Source of the DNA: Legionella sp.
GTDB lineage: Bacteria; Pseudomonadota; Gammaproteobacteria; Legionellales; Legionellaceae
Assembly: GCA_004297865.1 (NCBI GenBank)
Contig: SCSO01000308.1
Coordinates: forward strand, 1 to 6,759
Length of the DNA stretch: 6,759 nt
Direction of reading: 5' to 3'
Both the position numbers and the translations under genes were made by a program. Below the pieces are notes generated by a model. The model was not told the DNA's origin. It was given only the letters and a program-made list of their open reading frames with translations, and did not search any database. This document shows, in pieces, positions 1 through 6,091 of the stretch (the stretch's first letter is position 1; each line of letters opens with the position of its first letter).

Positions 1-3000
1 AGGAGCAGGGCTATGGGGCATTAATTTAATGTCAGCTGTTGGACCATCGTCCTCAATGGAGATTAAGCCCCCTAAATCTTGGGTGTCAGTTGCAGTATCC
101 CCATCAGCATCGGTGACGATGACTTTGGCGGATAAGATGCCATTACCTAAAGTGACAGGTTCATCGTAAGTATTATTGGAACCGTTACCTGGGCTAGGAT
201 GTTTTAAAGAATCGTATTGAGTAACAGTTAAATTACCATTTTGATCGAGATCAAATTGTAAGATCACTTGACCATTAGGATTATTCCCTGCACGACCGAC
301 AACGGTGTCTGAATCGACAGCGAATAAATAGATGTCAGTTCCATTAGTGGTTTTTAAACCAGAGGCTGATTGATTAACAACTAAAGAAAGAACGGAAGTT
401 GATCCTTGGTCGTCTGCTCCTACATTGACAGAGTTTGCAGCAGAGCTGATTACATTAGCAGTTGCCTGGCCGATGGGAAATCCAAAAATAGTAGGAGGAA
501 GGAAATGATCATCAGTCGCTGCATTGGGATCATTCACATCAGCAAAAAGGGACTCATCTAACGTAATGGTTTTGTTAGGATTTAAAATAATTTCTGCAGT
601 AGGAACATCGTCTTCTACAGTAATAATAAATTTATTACCAGCTAGTCCACTGACTTTGTCGCCATCGGCATCGGTTGCTTGAATTAAAGAACCTAATTCG
701 ATGTAATCTACGGGATCACCATCTTCTACCTGAAGTTTGAAGTTTTGACCCAAACCAGGTACATGATCCAGCTGATCTTGTAAATCAAAAGTCCATGAAC
801 CATCCGCATTGACTTTTAAGGTAAATACAGTGGTGGCGTTCACGCTAGCTGTTAGGGTATCGCCCACGACAGTGTAAGTAACAGGTTGTCCATGAGACAA
901 GAGTTTAGGTAGGCCATCAGTGTTGGTTAACAATTGTATGGTTAAGGATTCATCAGCACCAGCACTAAATAAACTGATGAGGGAACCTGCAGCACCTGTG
1001 GCTTCATCTTGACTATTACTGTCATCAATTAAATCTTGATTACCTTCTGAAGAATCTGCAGGATAAGGAGAAAATTCAGTTGTAGACATACCATCTTCTT
1101 CGACGGTAGCAGTAATGGCCGTTGCGTTAGTTTTAACAACGGGAACATCGTCTTCTACAGTAATAATAAATTTATTACCAGCTAATCCACTGACTTTGTC
1201 GCCATCGGCATCGGTTGCTTGAATTAAAGAACCTAATTCGATGAAATCGACGGGATCACCATCTACTACCTGAAGTTTGAAGTTTTGCCCCTCACCAGGT
1301 ACATGATCGAGTTGGTCTTGTAAATCAAAAGTCCATGAACCATCAGAATTTACTTGTAAGTTGAATACGGTAGTGGTTATTACTGCAGAGCCATTGTTAT
1401 ACTCGACAGTTGCAATTAAAGTATCTCCCAAGACAGTGTAAGTAACTGGTTGTCCGTGAGACAAAAGTTTAGGTAAGCCAGAAGTATCGGTTAATAGTTG
1501 AATAGTTAAAGGCGCATCAGCACCGGAATTAAATAGGTCGGTGAGAGAGCCTGCGTTACCTTTGACCTCATCTTGACTGTTATCGTCACCGCTTAAATCT
1601 TGATTACCTTCTGAAGAATCTCCAGGATAAGGAGAAATTGCAGTTGTAGACATGGCATCTTCTTCGACATTTCCAGCCACAGCTATAGCATCGCTATTAA
1701 TAGATGGACCATCGTCTTCTATTTTGAAAACACCTTGACTAATATCTATTATGTCTGAGAACGCACTGTCTCTGTCTCCATCTATTGCTTGTGCCAGAAC
1801 ATACAAAGACCCAGCTAGTGCATTTAATGAGCTAGTATCATCTGCGTTACCAGTATCAGAGTGCCAAATAGGTGCGAACTGAGTAAAGGTTAATGCTCCG
1901 GTAAAATTATCGATTACAATTGTAAAATAAGTTGTTGTACCAACTGTACCTGTAACAGTGTCGGTAGTGTCTTGGTGAGTGACATTCATTACAATTTCTA
2001 CACCTTTGCCATAACCATCACCATCTACAGCATCAGCAGCAGTATCAGATGGGTCCAGAGCAAATAGCCCTGATTGGACATTTACTCCTTCATCTGTATG
2101 GTCAGCATTATCTAAGAATAATAAATATATTAGGGCACCTTCTTTATCAGTACCATAATCTACTGCAGGGGTGAACACGCTAGTGAGATCAATGGTGGTG
2201 GAAATAGAGGGGGGCATATTAGGATTATTGACTAAATTAGTTTCGTCAAGTACCGCTTCACCTACATCACCTAGTAGATCGTTATTGAAAATTGGTGCAT
2301 CATCTTGAAAGATAATCTTATTACCAATATCTACTTGCGCAGTGGCTTGGTCTTTATCCCCATCGGTTACAGTGACAATTGCATTTATTTTGCCATTGAG
2401 ATTTACAGGTTCATCGCGATTTGGTCCAGAAAATGGAAATTGATTGGGATGAGCGATCGCTTCATATTGCGCAACTGATACTTCTCCGGTAAGTGCATCA
2501 ATTTTAATTGCAAATACCACAGTACCGCCTGCTGTTTTACCAACGATATTGTCGCCATCCATAGATAACAGGATAGGGGTGGACGTAAATGGTCCTGTCA
2601 CCATTTTTAATCCGGAATCGGCCCCGCCATTAATACTCAATGAGTATAATTCTGTAGCCCCTTTGTTATCCCCACCGGGGCTTGAGCCGGTTTTGTTAAC
2701 TAAAGAACCTGAACTTGCACCTATCGGAGTACCATATGAGCCTCCGAATGGATCGGGATTCGACATCGATATATTATCGGCGGTAGCATTGGTATCAGTA
2801 ATAGCGTGTGGTCTTATACTTTCATCTAAAACAATGCCTAAAGTTTCATTCAAGTTAATTGTTGCAATAGGCATATCATCTTCTACAAAAACGATGACGC
2901 TACCAGGAGGTAGGAATGCGCCTGAGGCTGCAATGACAGGAGACAGATCTATCCCTATCAATTGTGCATCGCCTGTTAATTCGGGGTTATCATCAGGGTT

Positions 3001-3837
3001 AGGATGGTCAATCTGACCTATTAAGGTAAAGGTCAATACTCCGTCTGCTTCAAGATGAACTGTAAAAATCACTTCTTGAGTAGGAGGATTTTCGCCTTCG
3101 TTGTTCCCTGGAACATCGATATAAGCAGTTAAATCGGTAAAACCAGTAATTTTATACTGAATGGGACTACCATTAGAGGTTAATTGAGGGAGGTCACCTA
3201 GGTTTCCACCTTGCTCGTCAAGGATAAAGCCTGAGCCTCCTACAAGAGTTACTGTTCGAGTAGTCTGTTGATCGGTACCTACTTCTTTGTTGCCGGGATT
3301 TAAAGCGTCCTCTTCAACTTTTAAGAAATTTGTAACCGCAATTACATCGCTTTCTTCAGGTTTTCCGTAGAACCAATTTTGTAAAATTGCTCCATTAACA
3401 CCTAGACCAAATGGTCCTGTAGGGTAGCCAGCTTCAACTCTACCTAAACTAAAGTTAGGGTCAACTCTTACGATTTCTCTACCACCACTAGAGGTTTGTG
3501 CTCCAGTAGCAGCTGTAGCTTCTAGAGAGGCAAGAACTTGGGCGGGGTCAATTCCTGCAGCTAGAGCTTCTTGTACTATGGTTTCAACTAAAGTCCCATC
3601 AGCTGCCGTAGTCAGCAGGGGAGAGGTACCGTCAGCTATAAAAGGTTTATTTAATGAGAGCGCTTGCGGAAATCCCTCGATCATATGGATATAGGCTTCG
3701 CCACTTAACAGAGTTAAGTAGTCGCCTTCTCTAATCTGGGTCCCCTGTTTAGCCAATGATACTTCACCATTAGGTTTTGTGTGTGCTACTACACCACTGA
3801 CTTGCTCAACTACACCTACCAATGCTTGTATCAACAT
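1..3837 (-). CDS. Giant LapA-like retention-module adhesin, N-terminal 1279 residues (partial)
   Basis: Surface adhesin of the type I secreted, LapA/BapA-like class that mediates attachment and biofilm formation. The frame is open from the ATG at 3837 to base 1 without a stop, so the C-terminus (expected RTX repeats and secretion signal) is outside the window. The start is well fixed: an in-frame stop lies at 3865-3867 with no other ATG between, and GGGA sits about 8 bases upstream. There is no Sec signal peptide, as expected for a type I substrate. Residues 1 to about 111 are a retention module (begins MLIQALVGVVEQVSG), ending at the LapG-site-like LEATAATG. After a linker come six domains of about 180-196 residues, each closed by a DD-x-P motif at residues 320-323, 512-515, 708-711, 896-899, 1076-1079 and 1263-1266. 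Domains 1, 4 and 5 resemble T1SS-143 repeats (GSWTFDLQDQLDH, TDADGD); domains 2, 3 and 6 resemble DUF5801-type repeats. The family call is secure; the domain names are from memory. Confidence 0.93.
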   Translation of the reverse strand, partial: MLIQALVGVVEQVSGVVAHTKPNGEVSLAKQGTQIREGDYLTLLSGEAYIHMIEGFPQALSLNKPFIADGTSPLLTTAADGTLVETIVQEALAAGIDPAQVLASLEATAATGAQTSSGGREIVRVDPNFSLGRVEAGYPTGPFGLGVNGAILQNWFYGKPEESDVIAVTNFLKVEEDALNPGNKEVGTDQQTTRTVTLVGGSGFILDEQGGNLGDLPQLTSNGSPIQYKITGFTDLTAYIDVPGNNEGENPPTQEVIFTVHLEADGVLTFTLIGQIDHPNPDDNPELTGDAQLIGIDLSPVIAASGAFLPPGSVIVFVEDDMPIATINLNETLGIVLDESIRPHAITDTNATADNISMSNPDPFGGSYGTPIGASSGSLVNKTGSSPGGDNKGATELYSLSINGGADSGLKMVTGPFTSTPILLSMDGDNIVGKTAGGTVVFAIKIDALTGEVSVAQYEAIAHPNQFPFSGPNRDEPVNLNGKINAIVTVTDGDKDQATAQVDIGNKIIFQDDAPIFNNDLLGDVGEAVLDETNLVNNPNMPPSISTTIDLTSVFTPAVDYGTDKEGALIYLLFLDNADHTDEGVNVQSGLFALDPSDTAADAVDGDGYGKGVEIVMNVTHQDTTDTVTGTVGTTTYFTIVIDNFTGALTFTQFAPIWHSDTGNADDTSSLNALAGSLYVLAQAIDGDRDSAFSDIIDISQGVFKIEDDGPSINSDAIAVAGNVEEDAMSTTAISPYPGDSSEGNQDLSGDDNSQDEVKGNAGSLTDLFNSGADAPLTIQLLTDTSGLPKLLSHGQPVTYTVLGDTLIATVEYNNGSAVITTTVFNLQVNSDGSWTFDLQDQLDHVPGEGQNFKLQVVDGDPVDFIELGSLIQATDADGDKVSGLAGNKFIITVEDDVPVVKTNATAITATVEEDGMSTTEFSPYPADSSEGNQDLIDDSNSQDEATGAAGSLISLFSAGADESLTIQLLTNTDGLPKLLSHGQPVTYTVVGDTLTASVNATTVFTLKVNADGSWTFDLQDQLDHVPGLGQNFKLQVEDGDPVDYIELGSLIQATDADGDKVSGLAGNKFIITVEDDVPTAEIILNPNKTITLDESLFADVNDPNAATDDHFLPPTIFGFPIGQATANVISSAANSVNVGADDQGSTSVLSLVVNQSASGLKTTNGTDIYLFAVDSDTVVGRAGNNPNGQVILQFDLDQNGNLTVTQYDSLKHPSPGNGSNNTYDEPVTLGNGILSAKVIVTDADGDTATDTQDLGGLISIEDDGPTADIKLMPHSPAP
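601..1140 (-). repeat. Adhesin repeat domain 5 (T1SS-143-like), near-identical to domain 4
   Basis: This encodes residues 900-1079, a 180-residue unit. It aligns base for base with 1141-1320 over its first part (offset 540; 11 mismatches in 180 bases by hand count) and then at offset 564, because the other copy carries 8 extra residues. It contains DSSEGNQDL, GLPKLLSHGQPVTYTV, GSWTFDLQDQLDHVPG, ATDADGDKVSG and the closing VEDDVP. Confidence 0.9.
1141..1704 (-). repeat. Adhesin repeat domain 4 (T1SS-143-like), 188-residue copy
   Basis: This encodes residues 712-899 and is the partner of the unit at 601-1140. It has an 8-residue insertion in the loop after GDTLIATVE (residues EYNNGSAV region). 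Silent positions are also largely shared with the other copy, which points to recent duplication or gene conversion. Similarity fades near 1668, where the start of the domain differs. Confidence 0.9.
3505..3516 (-). other. Candidate LapG cleavage site, T-A-A-T
   Basis: Residues 108-111 read TAAT, followed by G112, in the context LEATAATGAQ. Known LapG sites follow (T/A/P)-A-A-(G/V), with TAAG in Pseudomonas LapA, and lie directly after the retention module. Position and the leading LEATAA fit. The fourth residue is Thr instead of Gly or Val. A second di-alanine, TAAD at residues 77-80, lies inside the folded module and is a less likely site. Confidence 0.65.
3505..3837 (-). other. Retention module of the adhesin
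   Basis: Residues 1-111 match the pattern of the LapA retention module: a short hydrophobic start, then a small beta-rich domain (VSGVVAHTKPNGEVSLA, IREGDYLTLLSGEAYIHM), a helix (LVETIVQEALAAGIDPAQVLASLEA) and the di-alanine cleavage site. In the known system this module folds in the periplasm and holds the adhesin in its TolC-like channel. Its presence, rather than the repeats, links this protein to LapD/LapG control. Confidence 0.85.
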
Positions 3838-3850
3838 AAGAATTCCCGCC

Positions 3851-3865
3851 GCATAATAGTTATGC
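3851..3865. repeat. 15-bp inverted repeat between the -10 box and the adhesin start
   Basis: GCATAA-TAG-TTATGC is a perfect 6-bp inverted repeat with a 3-base centre. It lies just downstream of the putative -10 box and directly upstream of the GGCGGGA that would serve as ribosome binding site. It could be an operator or a small leader hairpin. Function is not shown by sequence alone. Confidence 0.5.
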
Positions 3866-3869
3866 TATA

Positions 3870-3900
3870 AGTATAGTCTTATATTTTTCACAATGGCCAA
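3870..3900 (-). promoter_or_regulatory. Weak sigma-70-like promoter candidate for the adhesin
   Basis: On the minus strand TATACT (3875-3870) is a five-of-six match to the -10 box. The best -35 candidate, TTGGCC (3900-3895), is poor and the spacing is 19 bases. It would give a leader of about 26 bases. A promoter is expected here because a terminator isolates this gene from the one upstream. The exact boxes are uncertain. Confidence 0.35.
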
Positions 3901-3995
3901 TTTTTGAACTAGTTTTGGGGCGGTAAAATTGTAAATATCGCGTAAAATAAGGGCTTTTGCGGGGTTTTTAGCTCTGGTTCTAAAGTTTGAAGCAT

Positions 3996-4021
3996 AAAAA
4001 AGGCACGCTGGGCGTGCCTTT
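3996..4021 (-). terminator. Intrinsic terminator of the TolC-family gene
   Basis: On the minus strand the transcript forms a 10-bp stem, AAGGCACGC and its complement GCGTGCCTT, around a 3-base CCA loop, followed at once by a run of Ts (TTTTTTATGC). It starts 23 bases after the TAA at 4047-4045. It is a textbook Rho-independent terminator and separates this gene from the adhesin downstream. Confidence 0.9.
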
Positions 4022-4044
4022 AAGCTTCACATAAGGAAAGTAGG

Positions 4045-5778
4045 TTAAATCCGCGGTTCGCCTTGGAAAGTTACTAAGCGTCCTGGTACTTTAGCGATTT
4101 CTTTCAATCTTGCCATACCATTTCCTGCATGACCACGATACTCATAAGGACCTACAAGCACGTCATATCCGTCATTGAATAAGGCTGGATGTGCGTTAAA
4201 GCCTAGACTTTGAAGTTTATGAGCTAAATTAAGCGCTGCTTGTTTGGTTTTGCAGGGGCCAGTAGAGACGTACCAGGATTTTAGTGGTACTTGCGTTGGT
4301 GGCATGCTGTTGTTATTGACATTAGCAGGCGTTAATTTGACTTGTTCAAACGTAGGTACATCACGTTTAACCTGTAAAGGTGTCTTATTAATGTCTGGGT
4401 AAGGTACGTCATTCATGTCATGTTTGTTCAATAAGATGTGCTCCTGCGCAGAAGAGAACACGTCATTATTACTCACATTGACTGGAAGCTTCATGTGCAG
4501 ATAGGGAATCAGTTTACCCATACCATTAATAATTCGGTAACGAGAGAAAATCTCATCCAACTGTCCACGAACGTAGTCATTTTCAGCTTGATACAATTCG
4601 TTTTGGGAATCGAGTAAGTCGAGAAGGGTACGTTTGTTTAATTTAAATTGTTCTTCATACGCGCCTAAGGTTTGTTTAGAAGAAGCAACGTGTCTTCTGA
4701 GTGGGCCAAGGCGGATTGCAGCAGATTTATAAGCATTCCAAGATAATCGGATGGATTCTTTTAAATCGACTAAGGCTTTGTTTTTGGTTTCGTAAGCTTC
4801 TTGAACTTGGTAAGCAGTTTCACGAATATGCGCGTCATCTGAACCTCCGCGGAAGAGGTTATAGTTCATACGCACCATAGCGACTTTATCGTTGTTTTGT
4901 CCAGTTAATCCGTCTAAGTTGCGGTTTCTAGAAGCACTTAACACCAAATCAACGTTAGGATACATAGCGGCAAGAGCAACGGCATATTGGGCTTTAGCTT
5001 CTTTCACGTCAGCATAAGCGGATTTAACTGTTGGGTGAGCATCTAGACCGATTTCTATTGCTTTGGTTAAAGTAGGAGGTAGTTCACGACCTCTGGGGAA
5101 TTTAGGCCAAGCTAAATGCTCTGGCCATTTACCTACTGCTTTGGCGTAGTTAATTTGTGCTTCACGTAAATTAGCTTCTGCACTGATTTTGTTGGCTTCT
5201 GCTTGAGCTAAACGACCTTTTGCTTGGTCAAGATCCGAAGTTCTAGATAATCCTGATTGGTTTAAATCATTGATCATGGAGAAGATTGGACGGTGTCTGT
5301 TGAGGTTTTCAACGGATAATTGATAGAGTTTTTGATGCATGAGCACGGTTAAATATCGGTTGACGATATCTAAGGCTAAATCTTCAGCTATCCCTTGGGT
5401 TTTCCATTGTTGAGCTTGCCATAAGAAACGCGTTCTCTGGAACTCACCAACTACAGCACCCCCAGCGAAAAGCTTTTGACGTAACTCAATATTAGATTCA
5501 ACTCGGTTAAGCGTGTTCTTACCACCAGGAGTAAGGTCAATCGCTGCGGTGGTAGGGTTTTGGCTTTCTTCACGACCAGCACCAGCTGCTAAGTCAATCG
5601 TAGGATAGAATCCCCCTTTGGCCACTCCAATTCCTTGACGCGCTGATAAGGTTTTAGCGGTATTGAATAGAACGTCCGGGTTTGAAATCAAACCGTGTTG
5701 AACGGCGTCATTCAATGTATCAGCCATCGCACAAGAGGAGGCTATTAATATTGCGGTAGCAACTAGTGTTATTCTCAT
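4045..5778 (-). CDS. TolC-family type I secretion outer-membrane channel (LapE-like) with C-terminal SPOR domain
   Basis: 577 residues, complete. It is the outer-membrane exit duct of a type I secretion system, presumably for the adhesin next door. A Sec signal peptide covers residues 1-19 (hydrophobic core, then AMA before DTL). Two TolC-type repeats follow, about 20-235 and 236-435, each with the characteristic strand motif: LFAGG in the first, LFRGG in the second, plus long amphipathic helices and TLLDLLDSQNELYQAENDYV near the end. Residues 436-500 are a low-complexity linker rich in Asn, Pro and Val. Residues 501-571 resemble a SPOR peptidoglycan-binding domain (SWYVSTGPCKTKQAALNLA, GYDVLVGPY). 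Usual TolC/LapE proteins are about 430-480 residues, so the tail is an addition. The ATG is forced because an in-frame TGA lies just upstream; no strong Shine-Dalgarno is visible. It has its own terminator and probably its own promoter. Confidence 0.94.
   Translation of the reverse strand: MRITLVATAILIASSCAMADTLNDAVQHGLISNPDVLFNTAKTLSARQGIGVAKGGFYPTIDLAAGAGREESQNPTTAAIDLTPGGKNTLNRVESNIELRQKLFAGGAVVGEFQRTRFLWQAQQWKTQGIAEDLALDIVNRYLTVLMHQKLYQLSVENLNRHRPIFSMINDLNQSGLSRTSDLDQAKGRLAQAEANKISAEANLREAQINYAKAVGKWPEHLAWPKFPRGRELPPTLTKAIEIGLDAHPTVKSAYADVKEAKAQYAVALAAMYPNVDLVLSASRNRNLDGLTGQNNDKVAMVRMNYNLFRGGSDDAHIRETAYQVQEAYETKNKALVDLKESIRLSWNAYKSAAIRLGPLRRHVASSKQTLGAYEEQFKLNKRTLLDLLDSQNELYQAENDYVRGQLDEIFSRYRIINGMGKLIPYLHMKLPVNVSNNDVFSSAQEHILLNKHDMNDVPYPDINKTPLQVKRDVPTFEQVKLTPANVNNNSMPPTQVPLKSWYVSTGPCKTKQAALNLAHKLQSLGFNAHPALFNDGYDVLVGPYEYRGHAGNGMARLKEIAKVPGRLVTFQGEPRI
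4066..4278 (-). other. SPOR-like domain fused to the TolC-family channel
   Basis: Residues 501-571 show the SPOR pattern: an opening strand (WYVSTGPC), a helix with spaced alanines and leucines (AALNLAHKLQSLGF), then YDVLVGPY and a second helix ending in PGRLVTF. SPOR domains bind glycan strands lacking stem peptides, typically at division septa. The conserved 'V-x-x-G' and 'V-x-V-G-P' type motifs are visible. The assignment is by motif reading only. Confidence 0.8.
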
Positions 5779-5812
5779 ATCAGATGCCCATAAATTGTTT
5801 TTCCCATTTAAT

Positions 5813-5841
5813 AATCTATGTTATGAACATAAAACTTTCAA
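5813..5841 (-). promoter_or_regulatory. Sigma-70-like promoter candidate for the TolC-family gene
   Basis: On the minus strand TTGAAA (5841-5836, five of six to TTGACA) is separated by exactly 17 bases from TAGATT (5818-5813, four of six to TATAAT). Transcription would start near 5806, giving a leader of about 28 bases before the ATG at 5778. The surrounding sequence is AT-rich, which raises the chance of accidental matches. Confidence 0.5.
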
Positions 5842-5922
5842 GAAAAATCGGAAAAATAATTCTTTATTTATCATTGGGTTGCCTATAAAAAAAGCATGAT
5901 GTTTTTTAAATGCGGAAAATGA

Positions 5923-5940
5923 AATTTGAGCGCTCAAATT
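5923..5940. repeat. 18-bp perfect palindrome
   Basis: AATTTGAGCGCTCAAATT is identical to its own reverse complement. It has no loop, so it looks more like a binding site for a dimeric protein than a hairpin. It lies about 100 bases upstream of the -10 candidate of the channel gene, rather far for a simple repressor operator. Confidence 0.7.
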
Positions 5941-5971
5941 GTAGGTTTTGGGAGTTTATGGTTTTCGTGAA

Positions 5972-6038
5972 CGTGCCCGTTTTTTTTATTGTGCAATATT
6001 CAAAGACGGGCACGGGCATGGGCACGCTCACGGGCACG
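5972..6038. repeat. Hexamer tandem repeat with inverted partner
   Basis: From 6007 to 6036 five hexamers run in a row: CGGGCA, CGGGCA, TGGGCA, CGCTCA, CGGGCA, followed by CG. The sequence CGTGCCCG at 5972-5979 is the exact complement of CGGGCACG at 6007-6014 and 6031-6038, so two alternative stems are possible. The array is GC-rich inside an otherwise AT-rich gap. Confidence 0.75.
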
Positions 6039-6091
6039 AAAAAGGTCGTAATACAGGCTACGATTACATTTAAAAAAATGAAACATTGGGT

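Larger units (their letters stand above)
5779..6091. other. 313-base intergenic region without a convincing gene
   Basis: The low-coordinate part holds the candidate promoter of the channel gene. The rest contains an 18-bp palindrome, a five-unit hexamer array, an inverted partner of that array, an 11-bp AT-rich inverted repeat (5902-5912 with 6067-6077) and a 9-bp direct repeat CATTGGGTT (5872-5880 and 6084-6092). No clear intrinsic terminator for the lapD-like gene was found; the 9-bp stem 5972-5980 with 6006-6014 lacks a following T-run on the minus strand. Confidence 0.7.

Noticed and set aside
2549..3016. 155-residue open frame on the plus strand
   Set aside because: It lies wholly inside the adhesin coding frame on the opposite strand, has Pro/Ser/Leu-rich composition typical of antisense reading, and matches no recognisable domain.
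5715..5735. Lipoprotein signal (Cys16) in the TolC-family protein
   Set aside because: The residues before the Cys (IASS) do not form a proper lipobox, and AMA before Asp20 is a good signal peptidase I site.
5972..6014. 9-bp stem as terminator of the lapD-like gene
   Set aside because: The loop is 25 bases and no T-run follows on the minus strand, so it does not fit an intrinsic terminator.
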